A stretch of DNA of 64,000 nt from Desulfovibrionaceae bacterium. GTDB taxonomy: Bacteria > Desulfobacterota > Desulfovibrionia > Desulfovibrionales > Desulfovibrionaceae. Of this stretch, positions 33,857-41,547 are shown in pieces. Made by a program: the position numbers and the translations under genes. Positions within the stretch are counted from its first letter, which is position 1. Each line of letters opens with the position of its first letter. A model generated the notes under the pieces. It was not told the origin of the DNA. It ran no database searches and saw nothing but the letters and a program-made list of their open reading frames with translations. The stretch is taken from positions 114,271 through 178,270 of the forward strand of contig JACCQI010000003.1 in NCBI GenBank assembly GCA_015709315.1. Reading direction: 5' to 3'.

Positions 33857-33883
33857 TAAAGATAGTGCGTTGGCCGTCGATAA
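33857..33883 (+). promoter_or_regulatory. Sigma-28 (FliA) promoter of the flagellin-like gene
   Basis: TAAAGATA (33857-33864), 11 bp, GTCGATAA (33876-33883). This is one mismatch from the GCCGATAA -10 consensus and has exact spacing. A near-identical copy lies upstream of flaG. Confidence 0.8.
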
Positions 33884-33921
33884 CGCTTTTGGACAATTTT
33901 ATGCATTGTCCGGGAGACGCC

Positions 33922-34767
33922 ATGGCATTGACGGATATCGAAAAAACATTGATTTTTAATTATTCCCAGCAGTTGCTTGATCAGGACATGTTGACCAACC
34001 ATCTGTTCGGGGCATCTGCATTGGGGCGCGACCTGCGTAGCCTCATGCTGGGCGGGCCCGTTCATGCCACCATCTTCACCAATCCGTTCGAGAACGCCAT
34101 GAGCGGCACCCTGCGGGCGGATTCCCAGGCGGTGCGCCAGGCGTCGCGCAACGTGGGCGAGGCCGCCGCCATGATGGGCGTGGCCCGAACGGAGATGGCG
34201 ACTATCGTCGACGCCCTGGACGACATGGAGGACATGATCGACCGGATCAATTCCGGCGAGCTGGACGGAACCAGCTCGGTGGTCCAGTCCGATTTCGACG
34301 CCTTGCGCGACAAGATCACCGGGGCCGTGTCCGGTGCGGACTACAACGGCATCGCGGTGCTGGATTCCTCCCAGTGGGACACCAACCAGATCGACGCGAA
34401 CGGCAACGTGCATATCCAGTCCAGCGCCAGCGGCGGCTTCAACATCACCTTCCACTCCGTGGACGACCCGGCGAGCGGCGTGAACTGGTCCGATCTGGAC
34501 GGCACGGACCTCGGCGTGGAAGGCACGCGGGCCACGCAACTCGCGTATGTGCAGAGCCTCAAAAGCGAGATGGAGTCCATCCTGGACATGTACGGGTCCA
34601 AGGAGAACAGTCTCCAGTCACAGGAAATTCAGTTGCAGAGCCAGGCCCAGATACTGGACAAGGCCGCCCAGGTGCGTATGCCGTCCACCCCGGAGTATTC
34701 CCTGGAAAAGCTGCTGGCCGACCTTGTGGCCGACCAACTTGGCTCCATAGTGAACAGTTCCGGGTAG
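33922..34767 (+). CDS. Orphan flagellin-like protein with a non-standard N-terminus
   Basis: 281 residues from ATG 33922 (GGGAG 6 nt upstream). Residues about 65-150 resemble the flagellin D1 coiled coil and its closing motif: SQAVRQASRNVGEAAAMMGV, ALDDMEDMIDRINSG, QSDFDALRDKITGA, then ADYNGIAVLDSS, comparable to the flagellin 'FNGxxLL' region. The N-terminal 60 residues do not look like the canonical flagellin D0 start, and the C-terminus (QLQSQAQILDKAAQV...LLADLVADQL) is only loosely helical. It may be a minor filament, cap or secretion-related protein. It is transcribed alone from a sigma-28 promoter and ends at a perfect palindromic terminator. Confidence 0.7.
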   Translation: MALTDIEKTLIFNYSQQLLDQDMLTNHLFGASALGRDLRSLMLGGPVHATIFTNPFENAMSGTLRADSQAVRQASRNVGEAAAMMGVARTEMATIVDALDDMEDMIDRINSGELDGTSSVVQSDFDALRDKITGAVSGADYNGIAVLDSSQWDTNQIDANGNVHIQSSASGGFNITFHSVDDPASGVNWSDLDGTDLGVEGTRATQLAYVQSLKSEMESILDMYGSKENSLQSQEIQLQSQAQILDKAAQVRMPSTPEYSLEKLLADLVADQLGSIVNSSG

Positions 34768-34781
34768 GGAGCGTTGCATCC

Positions 34782-34825
34782 ACAACAAAAGGCCGACCGG
34801 GGTACCCCGGTCGGCCTTTTGTTGT
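34782..34825. terminator. Bidirectional palindromic terminator
   Basis: A perfect 44-bp palindrome. The left arm runs ACAACAAAAGGCCGACCGGG..., with centre GGTACC and mirror on the right. It ends the flagellin-like gene on plus and the CsgG-like gene on minus. Confidence 0.9.
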
Positions 34826-34860
34826 CTTGTCGGATCGGCGGCTCGCAGGCGGCGCCGAGC

Positions 34861-35922
34861 CTATTGCCAGTATTTCTGCACGTACTGCCTTTCGATGAGC
34901 TTGATGGACCCTTCGTCGATTCGATCGTTGGGAGCGGAGAACTGGATCAAGTCGTTCTTGTAGGGGATCTTTCTGGGGCTGCTGAACGTGAAGGTCTTGG
35001 CCCTGTCCTGGGTCACCACGGAATAATCATACTGCTGCGTCGCCGTGTTGAACGTCCTCTCGATCATGACGCCCTGGTACACGTTGCCCGCGGCCATCGC
35101 CTGCTGTCCGCCCTGGACGCCCAGGTTGCCGCCGGCTCCCAAGCCGCCGCTGACGCTTTGGGCCTTGTACGACTTGACCGCCTTGATGAGGTTGTTCATG
35201 GAATCGGTGAATGCCGCGACGATCACCTTGCCTTCGGGCGTCTTGGAGTACGCGCCGACGGAGCCGCCCGCGTGGCTTCCGAAGATGCCGCCGAGCAGGT
35301 TGTAGTCCGTGTTCCGCGCGCTGCCCTCGGCCGCGGCAAGCTGAACGCCCGAGCGGTTTTCGATGAGCGTGAGCAGGGTGCTGGCGTCGCTGGTTTTGAG
35401 ACCGCCTGCGGCGGAACCCGCAACGGACCCGAACAGCGCGCCGATGGCGACGCCCGCGCCGCCGGTGTCACTGGAACTGAAGGTGATGGAAGGGGTAACC
35501 GTATAGTCGGCCGCCACCATCTGCCCCTTGCCGAAATTGGAGCCTGTCCGCATTTCGCCGGATTGGGCCAATTCCCTTTCCTGCAACATCTGCTTGAAGG
35601 CTTTGCCGCGTTCGACCACGACGAAGCAGTTCGACTGCTGCGCCAGCAGGCGAAGCACCGGGACGGTGGACGGCAGGCGCAGGTCCTGCGTCAGGTATTG
35701 GTACCAGGATTCGGACTGGTCTTCGAAGATTGCCAAGGTTCCCAACGATTGGGAGCACATTTCCAACCCGGCGTTGGCGTTTTGGCTGGTCGCACCTCCG
35801 GCGGACCCTGTCGCCGTGGTTTTGGCCTCGCTTGAGCCGGTCGACATGGAAGACATGCATCCAAAGAGACCGAACAACAGCAGGGTCAAGCAAGCAATGC
35901 TGAAATAAAGTTTTTTCGTCAC
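34861..35922 (-). CDS. CsgG/HfaB-family outer-membrane lipoprotein
   Basis: 353 residues. Lipoprotein signal peptide ending LLLFGLFGC. The body has the CsgG-like core: VPVLRLLAQQSNCFVVVERG, then FKQMLQERELAQ, GQMVAADYTVTPSITF and a Gly-rich membrane-proximal stretch (GALFGSVAGSAAGGL). CsgG forms the curli secretion pore, but no csgA/B/E/F homologues are nearby, so the exported partner is unknown. The start is a GTG at 35922 with AGAGGA 7-8 nt upstream. The promoter region contains a perfect GATTGTA-T-TACAATC palindrome. Confidence 0.8.
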   Translation of the reverse strand: MTKKLYFSIACLTLLLFGLFGCMSSMSTGSSEAKTTATGSAGGATSQNANAGLEMCSQSLGTLAIFEDQSESWYQYLTQDLRLPSTVPVLRLLAQQSNCFVVVERGKAFKQMLQERELAQSGEMRTGSNFGKGQMVAADYTVTPSITFSSSDTGGAGVAIGALFGSVAGSAAGGLKTSDASTLLTLIENRSGVQLAAAEGSARNTDYNLLGGIFGSHAGGSVGAYSKTPEGKVIVAAFTDSMNNLIKAVKSYKAQSVSGGLGAGGNLGVQGGQQAMAAGNVYQGVMIERTFNTATQQYDYSVVTQDRAKTFTFSSPRKIPYKNDLIQFSAPNDRIDEGSIKLIERQYVQKYWQ

Positions 35923-35950
35923 GGGTTCATCCTCTCCGTTTTATTTATTT

Positions 35951-35986
35951 GATTGTATTACAATCATTATTTTAATTTGAATGCAA
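35951..35986 (-). promoter_or_regulatory. Promoter and operator-like palindrome of the CsgG-like gene
   Basis: Minus strand: TTGCAT (35986-35981), 18 bp, TGTAAT (35962-35957). The -10 lies inside the perfect palindrome GATTGTATTACAATC (35951-35965). In the stretch 35987-36181 I see no gene or clear signal. Confidence 0.5.
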
Positions 35987-36181
35987 GTTTTTTGTAGAAA
36001 GTGCATATCGGCTTATCGAAGGGGAGCGGGCGTCTTGGCGGGCATGTATCCGGGTTGTAGCGGGAGCAGGCATTAGCCATATGAAACGGCATTGGCCGGG
36101 TTTTCTGGAAGCGTGTGTTGTTTCGGCCGCCGGCCGGAGGGGCGGTGCGAGGGCAGACGGTTGCTTGAGGGGGGGGAACGC

Positions 36182-36224
36182 AAAAAAAAGGAGCCGTCCT
36201 TCGTGAAGAAGGGCGACTCTTTTT
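36182..36224 (-). terminator. Terminator of the tRNA unit
   Basis: Read on minus: AAAAAGAG-type stem GAAGGGCGACTC against GGAGCCGTCCTTC, followed on that strand by T8 (plus-strand A8 at 36182-36189). Confidence 0.75.
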
Positions 36225-36230
36225 AATATA

Positions 36231-36306
36231 TGGAGCTGCTGGGCGGGATTGAACCGCCTACCTCGTCCTTACCAAGGACGCGCTCTACCGATTGAGCTAC
36301 AGCAGC
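36231..36306 (-). tRNA. tRNA-Thr (anticodon GGT)
   Basis: 76 nt including an encoded CCA. Acceptor GCTGCTG/CAGCAGC, anticodon stem CGTCC/GGACG with loop TTGGTAA (anticodon GGT), T-loop GGTTCAATCCC. It is read on minus, downstream of tRNA-Pro, probably as one transcript. Confidence 0.95.
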
Positions 36307-36411
36307 TTTTCAGCTTGGGTCACCGCATCCGCTGCGTTCCGGGCCACTTGGAGTAGTCAGGCTACATCTGCGTGCCCCGCGCCTTGCGGTTACGGCAACC
36401 CAAGCTGAAAA
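36307..36411. repeat. Structured inverted repeat between two tRNA genes
   Basis: TTTTCAGCTTGGGT (36307-36320) is perfectly repeated in inverse as ACCCAAGCTGAAAA (36398-36411), with 77 nt between. Inside are further pairings (ACCGCA/TGCGGT and GTAG/CTAC). It directly abuts the 5' end of tRNA-Thr. Function unknown; possibly a mobile palindromic unit or a processing structure. Confidence 0.6.
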
Positions 36412-36462
36412 GCTTTTCGGTCGCCGCGTTGCGGCTTGTGTGACTTGCGTCTTTACAAAGAG

Positions 36463-36518
36463 CTTCGAAGAAACGGCGGGCCGAGTATTTCATCGGCTCG
36501 CCGGGGTATTTCTTCGTT
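36463..36518. repeat. Hairpin 3' of tRNA-Pro
   Basis: CGAAGAAAC-GGCG-GCCGA on one side pairs with CGGC-CGCC and TTTCTTCG on the other, around TATTTCAT, immediately past the tRNA-Pro CCA end. It could be a processing or pausing hairpin in the tRNA transcript. Confidence 0.5.
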
Positions 36519-36595
36519 TGGTCGGGATGAGAGGATTTGAACCTCCGACCCCTTGAACCCCATTCAAGTGCGCTCCCAGACTGCGCTACATCCCG
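36519..36595 (-). tRNA. tRNA-Pro (anticodon GGG)
   Basis: 77 nt including an encoded CCA. Acceptor CGGGATG/CATCCCG, anticodon stem CTTGA/TCAAG with loop ATGGGGT (anticodon GGG), T-loop GGTTCAAATCC. A strong promoter lies directly upstream on minus (36608-36636). Confidence 0.95.
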
Positions 36596-36607
36596 ACGCG
36601 AAGTGAG

Positions 36608-36636
36608 TAACTATCCGCGAGCGGTTTGGTTGTCAA
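36608..36636 (-). promoter_or_regulatory. Promoter of the tRNA-Pro/tRNA-Thr unit
   Basis: Minus strand: TTGACA (36636-36631), 17 bp, TAGTTA (36613-36608), ending 12 bp before the tRNA. In 36637-36869 I see no convincing gene; a TATAAT at 36729-36734 may belong to the cheW promoter, but no -35 matches. Confidence 0.78.
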
Positions 36637-36869
36637 TGCTTTTTTGCGGAAAAATTCAATGACGTGCATTTTTTGATAATTATATCCATGGGAAGGCAGA
36701 GGGGCGGTGCGGTCTCCCCGAGGGGAATTATAATGGTTTTTTTACGGCCCGGCGTATACTGGAAGGGTATGAAGCGAGATTGTACGGCCATCCTTTTCCC
36801 CTTGGCGGACAGGGGGTGGGGCGGCGTGACGGCCATGTGTGAACGGTGAAACGAGTACAGGGGGTTGCC

Positions 36870-37409
36870 ATGATTGATGAAGCGTTGAAGGATATCAATC
36901 AGTTCCTGACCTTTACGCTGGGCAAGGAGATCTTCGCCCTGGATATCGGCACGGTGCGCGAGGTGCTGGAGTTGACCTCCATCACCAAGATACCCCGGAC
37001 TCCGAAATTCATGCGCGGCGTCATCAACCTGCGCGGGCACGCCGTGCCCGTGGTGGACATGCGCCTCAAGCTGGGAATGAGCCAGGGCGAAGACACGGTC
37101 GATACCTGCATCATCATCGTGGAGATCGAGTTCGAGGGGGAGTTCACGGTCATGGGTGCGCTGGTGGACTCGGTGCGCGAGGTCTTCGAGATGACTCCGG
37201 ACACCATCGAGGCGGCTCCCAAGATGGGCGCGGCCATCAATGCCGAGTACATCAAGGGTATGGGGCGGCAGAACGATCAGTTCATCATCATCATCGACAT
37301 CAACAAGATATTCTCGCCCGAGGAACTGGCCGTGGCCAAGGAAATGGCCGGTGCGGGCGGCCAAACGGAACGTGCTCCGGCCGAGGAGGCCGCGGCGGCA
37401 CCCGCTTGA
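36870..37409 (+). CDS. cheW: CheW chemotaxis coupling protein
   Basis: 179 residues, a single CheW domain: FLTFTLGKEIFALDIGTVRE, then ITKIPRTPKFMRGVINLRGH, AVPVVDMRLKLGM and GALVDSVREVFEM. It bridges chemoreceptors and CheA kinase in signalling arrays. The C-terminal 20 residues are an Ala/Glu-rich tail. Start ATG 36870 has GGGGG about 6 nt upstream; an in-frame GTG at 36846 is less likely. No cheA or receptor gene is adjacent. A strong terminator follows, so it appears to be transcribed alone. Confidence 0.93.
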   Translation: MIDEALKDINQFLTFTLGKEIFALDIGTVREVLELTSITKIPRTPKFMRGVINLRGHAVPVVDMRLKLGMSQGEDTVDTCIIIVEIEFEGEFTVMGALVDSVREVFEMTPDTIEAAPKMGAAINAEYIKGMGRQNDQFIIIIDINKIFSPEELAVAKEMAGAGGQTERAPAEEAAAAPA

Positions 37410-37418
37410 GAAAACGAA

Positions 37419-37445
37419 CCCCCGTCCGGAAGGGCGGGGGTTTTT
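37419..37445 (+). terminator. cheW terminator
   Basis: CCCCCGTCC (37419-37427), loop GGAA, GGGCGGGGG, TTTTT. Confidence 0.9.
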
Positions 37446-37519
37446 CTTCGGCGTCCGGGTCAGCCGGCCTTGCGTAGTTCGTCCGTCATGTCGGCTCCCT
37501 TGTCTTCCCTGCGCGTGCG

Positions 37520-38242
37520 TCAGCCGTCCTGGCCGGGCATGATGTCCCAGCGCACCTTGCCCTGGGCCTTTTTATGCCGCCTGAGCAGGACGTAAACGGC
37601 CCCGGCCCCGCCGTCCTTGGGCTGGGCGGTGCAGTAGGCCAGGACCACCCGCCTGAGGGGGTCCTTGGTCAGCCAGGTGCCGGTTTCGGATTTGAGCACG
37701 GACTGGCCGCCCGGCGAGTTGCGGCCCCGGCCCGTGACCACCAGCACGCAGCGGTGGCCTTGCAGGTAGCTCTCCCTAATGAAGAAGAGCAGGCTTTCCT
37801 GGGCTTGGTCCGATGTCATGCCGTGCAGGTCCAGGTGGGCGGCCACGCTCAGGCTGCCGGATTTGAGCTGCTGGAAGGTCTTGATGTCCAGCCCGCGCAC
37901 GTAGCCGTACTGGAACTCGTCGGTGTATTCGAGCTCGAATTCGATTTCGCCGCGTATGAAGCGCTCCAGGTCGCGGCGCGCCTCGTCCTCGGGCGAAACC
38001 GGCGTTTGCGCGGGCGTTTTCGGCTTGGGAGCGATCTGCCGCCCGGTGCTGCCGTCCATCCGTTTGACGCCCTGCATGGCGTTCAGGAACATTTCCTCTT
38101 CCCGAGGCCCTTCCGGGGGGTTGACTTTTTCTTCCGGGGCCTCATTTTTCTTTTCGTAAGGAAGGGAATAGATATCTTCTTTTTCCTTCTTGAACTTGAT
38201 CTGTTTGAGATCGCCGAGGTCGGTTATACGCTTTTTTGCCAT
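37520..38242 (-). CDS. Smr-domain (MutS2 C-terminal-like) protein
   Basis: 240 residues. The N-terminal 100 residues are charged and low complexity. The Smr domain is C-terminal, with its LDLHGMTSDQAQESLLFFI and TGRGRNSPGGQSVLK motifs. Stand-alone Smr proteins are nucleic-acid nicking or ribosome-rescue nucleases in other bacteria (for example SmrB); which role applies here cannot be told. GGGAG precedes the ATG on minus. Divergent from sufC, with no terminator between it and convergent cheW beyond the cheW hairpin. Confidence 0.87.
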   Translation of the reverse strand: MAKKRITDLGDLKQIKFKKEKEDIYSLPYEKKNEAPEEKVNPPEGPREEEMFLNAMQGVKRMDGSTGRQIAPKPKTPAQTPVSPEDEARRDLERFIRGEIEFELEYTDEFQYGYVRGLDIKTFQQLKSGSLSVAAHLDLHGMTSDQAQESLLFFIRESYLQGHRCVLVVTGRGRNSPGGQSVLKSETGTWLTKDPLRRVVLAYCTAQPKDGGAGAVYVLLRRHKKAQGKVRWDIMPGQDG

Positions 38243-38372
38243 TTAGACTCCCTTTGGTCGAACCGAGTATATCCAATCCCCTCGAAGGGGCAAGCCCCAT
38301 ATCATTCTCTGGACTTCCGGGGCGTGCTTAAGTATTGAGCCTGTTGCGAAACGATTCAAAGCGAGGAAAGAG

Positions 38373-39143
38373 ATGCTGACCATCGAAGATCTGCATGTCA
38401 ACATTGGCGACAAAGAGGTCCTCAAGGGGATCAATCTTCAAATAAACGACGGGGAAACATTCATACTGTTCGGTCCCAACGGCTCCGGCAAGACTTCCCT
38501 GCTCATGTCCCTCATGGGCTTTGCCGGATACGAGGTCACCAAGGGCAGGATACTGTTCAAGGGCCGAGACATCACCGACGCGCCCATGTACGAGCGCGCC
38601 CGGCTGGGCATCGGCATGTCCTTCCAGCGCCCGCCGACCATCCATGGCCTGCGGACCCGGCATCTGGTGCGGATGTGTTCCCGCCGGGGGGCCGTGAACC
38701 CCGACCTGCTGGCCGAGACCGTGAACATGACCGAATTCCTCGACCGCGACATCAACGACGGTTTTTCCGGCGGCGAGATCAAGCGGTCCGAGCTGCTCCA
38801 GCTCATGGCCCAGCAGCCCGACCTGGTGCTCTTCGACGAGCCGGAGTCCGGGGTGGACATGGAAAACATGCAGTTGGTGGGCCGGGTGGCGCGCGACGTC
38901 CTGGACGGCAACTTCGACCTGTCCCCGGACCTGTCGTCGGACATGAGCCTCAAGGAGCGCAAGGCGCGGACCAAGACCGCCGGCCTTATCATCACCCATA
39001 CCGGCTACATCCTGGACTACGTCAACGCCGACCGGGGCCAGGTCCTGTACCAGGGCCATCTGTGCTGCGAAGGCCGCCCCAGGGACATTCTGGACCACAT
39101 CCGGCAGCACGGCTACCAGGAATGCGTCCGCTGCATGAACTAG
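38373..39143 (+). CDS. sufC: SufC-like Fe-S assembly ATPase
   Basis: 256-residue ABC ATPase without a transmembrane partner. Walker A is GPNGSGKTS, the signature is FSGGEIKRSELLQLMAQQ, Walker B is LVLFDEPESGVD, and the H-loop lies in LIITHTGYIL. The Suf-specific ESGVD after Walker B separates it from transport ATPases. A charged insert (LSPDLSSDMSLKERKARTK) is unusual. It energises cluster assembly on the SufB-like protein encoded 22 nt downstream. Start ATG 38373 follows GAGGAAAG. Confidence 0.9.
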   Translation: MLTIEDLHVNIGDKEVLKGINLQINDGETFILFGPNGSGKTSLLMSLMGFAGYEVTKGRILFKGRDITDAPMYERARLGIGMSFQRPPTIHGLRTRHLVRMCSRRGAVNPDLLAETVNMTEFLDRDINDGFSGGEIKRSELLQLMAQQPDLVLFDEPESGVDMENMQLVGRVARDVLDGNFDLSPDLSSDMSLKERKARTKTAGLIITHTGYILDYVNADRGQVLYQGHLCCEGRPRDILDHIRQHGYQECVRCMN

Positions 39144-39165
39144 CAACTCCGCATGGAGACCGAAT

Positions 39166-40326
39166 ATGAGCAAAGTCGACCTCAAGGATTTCAAGTTTGA
39201 CGGCGTGCGCCAGGAAGCCATCAGCGACCTGCACGAATTGTCCAGCGAAGACCAGGACCAGCTCCTCATGGCGGGCGTGGTCACCGACCTGTCCACCCGT
39301 TCCGCCTCGTTCTTGCAGATGGACCAGTCCTCGGTCCATTGCCAGTCCAGGGACGAGAACGTCGAGATCATGGACATCAAGGACGCCATGAAGAAGTACG
39401 ACGGTCTCAAGGAATACATGTGGACCCTGATCGACCCGGACAAGGACGAGTTCACCAAGTCCGCCCACGACAACCTGCACGGCGGGTATTTTATCCGGGT
39501 CAAGGCCGGCGCCAAGATCAAGGACCCCATCCAGTCCTGCCTGATGCTCAAGTCCGAGCAGGTGGGGCAGAATGTCCATAATGTCATTATCATCGAGGAG
39601 GGGGCCGAGGCGCACATCATCACCGGCTGTTCCGTGGCCCACGGCACCAAATCCGGCGCGCACCTCGGCATTTCCGAATTTTTCGTCAACAAGAACGCCT
39701 CCCTGACCTTTACCATGGTCCACAATTGGTCCGACAGCGTGGCTGTCCGCCCCCGTTCCGCAGGGGTGGTGGAGGAGGGCGGCAAGTTCCTGTCCAACTA
39801 CGTGCTGCTCAAGCCGGTCAAGGATCTCCAGATGTACCCCTCCATCGAGCTGAACGGCCCGGATTCCGTGGCCCGCTTCAACTCCGTGGTGGTGGCCACC
39901 GAAGGCTCCCTTCTGGACATGGGCAACCGCGTCGTCATGAACGCCCCGGACACCCGGTGTGAGATCATCGCCCGGACCATCTCCTCGGGCGGCACCATCA
40001 TCAATCGCGGGCATATCGCCGCCCACCACGTGCCGAGCAAGGGCCACCTGGAATGTCAGGGGCTTATCCTCGGCGGAGGCCGCATCTGGGCCATTCCCGA
40101 GTTGGACGGCACCGTGGAGGGCGTGGAGCTTTCCCACGAGGCGTCGGTGGGCAAGATCGCCCAGGAGGAGATCGAATATCTTATGGCTCGCGGGCTGGAC
40201 GAAGACGAGGCGACCTCCACCATCGTGCGCGGCTTCCTGAATACCGACATCATGGGGCTGCCCGAGCGGCTGAAAAATGAAATCGACAAGCAGATCGAGG
40301 AGTTGCAGGCGTCCGACGCCATGTAG
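39166..40326 (+). CDS. SufB/SufD-like Fe-S scaffold protein
   Basis: 386 residues, shorter than SufB (about 480). The beta-helix core is recognisable: LKSEQVGQNVHNVIIIEEGA, GISEFFVNKNASLTFT and FNSVVVATEGSLLDMGNR. The C-terminal SufBD helical region includes ARGLDEDEATSTIVRGFLN, the usual family ending. With SufC next to it and no SufD, SufS or SufU in view, this matches the minimal, probably ancestral two-gene type (SmsC-SmsB). Terminator at 40346-40376. Confidence 0.9.
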   Translation: MSKVDLKDFKFDGVRQEAISDLHELSSEDQDQLLMAGVVTDLSTRSASFLQMDQSSVHCQSRDENVEIMDIKDAMKKYDGLKEYMWTLIDPDKDEFTKSAHDNLHGGYFIRVKAGAKIKDPIQSCLMLKSEQVGQNVHNVIIIEEGAEAHIITGCSVAHGTKSGAHLGISEFFVNKNASLTFTMVHNWSDSVAVRPRSAGVVEEGGKFLSNYVLLKPVKDLQMYPSIELNGPDSVARFNSVVVATEGSLLDMGNRVVMNAPDTRCEIIARTISSGGTIINRGHIAAHHVPSKGHLECQGLILGGGRIWAIPELDGTVEGVELSHEASVGKIAQEEIEYLMARGLDEDEATSTIVRGFLNTDIMGLPERLKNEIDKQIEELQASDAM

Positions 40327-40345
40327 CCCGGCCTTGAAATGCATG

Positions 40346-40376
40346 AAAGGGCGGCGACGTTGATCGCCGCCTTTTT
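40346..40376 (+). terminator. sufC-sufB terminator
   Basis: GGGCGGCGA and TCGCCGCC around CGTTGA, then TTTTT. Confidence 0.85.
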
Positions 40377-40480
40377 CATTGGGACAGGCGGGAGAATTTA
40401 TTTATTGAAATCAAATGCGTGTCGTACTAAGCAGTGGCAGATATCGAACAAGACGAGCCCAGTCGAGGGGGAGAGACTTG

Positions 40481-41050
40481 ATGACCAAGAAAGACAAGAT
40501 CCTGCTGGCCGCACAGGAGATATTCGCGCGTTGCGGGTATGCCGGAACCACCATGAAAATGGTTGCCGAACAGGCGGGTGTGGCTTCCGGGCTGGTCTTT
40601 CACTATTACGATTCCAAGGAAAATCTGTTCATGGCGGCGGGCAGCGAGGTCATCGACACCATGATAGCCGATCTCCGCGAAAAGACGGCCGGATGCGTCA
40701 CGGGTTGCGACGCTTTGGGCGAGTTCATCAAGGGATATCTCGAATTCACCTTGGAAAACAAGACCACGTTCCCGACCATGATCCGCTGTTCGCCCTTCAG
40801 CGACGACAATCCCGACCTGGACAGGGAGAGGATCGGCGCCAAGTTCAGGCGGCTCATCGACATGATAGAGGAATTTTTGAACAGGGGGATCGAGGACGGT
40901 TCCATTGCGGAAATCCCGGTCACGCAGACGGCGTTTTTGATCTATGCCAGCATCGTGGGCGCGGTCCGTACCCGCTTTCTGACGCCCTACGACGTCCCCG
41001 GTCTTTACGACGAAACCCGTCGGTTCATCCTGCGCAGCGTGTGCGCCTAG
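40481..41050 (+). CDS. TetR/AcrR-family transcriptional regulator
   Basis: 189 residues from ATG 40481 (GAGGGGGAG upstream). N-terminal TetR helix-turn-helix: KILLAAQEIFARCGYAGTTM and VAEQAGVASGLVFHYYDSKENL. The C-terminal ligand domain is generic and contains CVTGC. Typically a repressor of nearby or efflux genes; the only co-directional neighbour is the YdjM-like membrane protein 21 nt downstream. Independent of suf because of the terminator. Ligand unknown. Confidence 0.88.
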   Translation: MTKKDKILLAAQEIFARCGYAGTTMKMVAEQAGVASGLVFHYYDSKENLFMAAGSEVIDTMIADLREKTAGCVTGCDALGEFIKGYLEFTLENKTTFPTMIRCSPFSDDNPDLDRERIGAKFRRLIDMIEEFLNRGIEDGSIAEIPVTQTAFLIYASIVGAVRTRFLTPYDVPGLYDETRRFILRSVCA

Positions 41051-41071
41051 CCTTCATCCAGCCGACAACAT

Positions 41072-41527
41072 ATGCCTGACTATCGCGGACACCTCGCCGG
41101 AGGACTCTTTTTCGGCATCATGGGCGTGGTGGGAGCCATCCTGCTCGGCTGGATGGTCTTCGACCCGCTCATGGCCGCCGGGCTGATCGGCTTTTGCCTG
41201 CTCGGAGCGCTGTTTCCGGACGTGGACACCAACTCCAAGGGCCAGAACCTGTATTACGCGGTGTTCGTGGTCATCGACCTGGCCCTGATCATCCGTGGGC
41301 TGTATGTCTGGGCCGCCTGGTTCGGGCTGTTTTCCATGCTGCCTGCCGTGGGGGCCCATCGGGGATGGACGCATACCTGGTGGGCCATGCTTCTGGTGCC
41401 GGTTCCCATACTGGCCATTCCGCTGCTCATGCAGGCGGAGAACGGCATGGTTCCCTTCGTGCCGTTTTACGCGGCCTTTGTGACGGGGTATTTCTCCCAT
41501 CTGATCCTGGATGGGAAATTCAAGTGA
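41072..41527 (+). CDS. YdjM/DUF457-type membrane metal-dependent hydrolase
   Basis: 151-residue polytopic membrane protein with the family's scattered metal-ligand motifs: HLAGGLFFG, LLGALFPDVDTNSK, AHRGWTHTWW and HLILDGKF. This is the YdjM/DUF457 ('membrane-bound metal-dependent hydrolase') pattern, where His/Asp residues on several helices are conserved. Substrate unknown; E. coli YdjM is LexA regulated, but no LexA box is seen here. It lies 21 nt after the TetR gene, so it may be that regulator's target or partner. Confidence 0.8.
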   Translation: MPDYRGHLAGGLFFGIMGVVGAILLGWMVFDPLMAAGLIGFCLLGALFPDVDTNSKGQNLYYAVFVVIDLALIIRGLYVWAAWFGLFSMLPAVGAHRGWTHTWWAMLLVPVPILAIPLLMQAENGMVPFVPFYAAFVTGYFSHLILDGKFK

Positions 41528-41547
41528 TATGGGCGATCAGGCCGTGA

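Noticed and set aside
36664..36849. A 61-codon ORF upstream of cheW
   Set aside because: No ribosome-binding site, low-complexity translation with Arg/Gly/Trp bias, and it overlaps the probable cheW leader.
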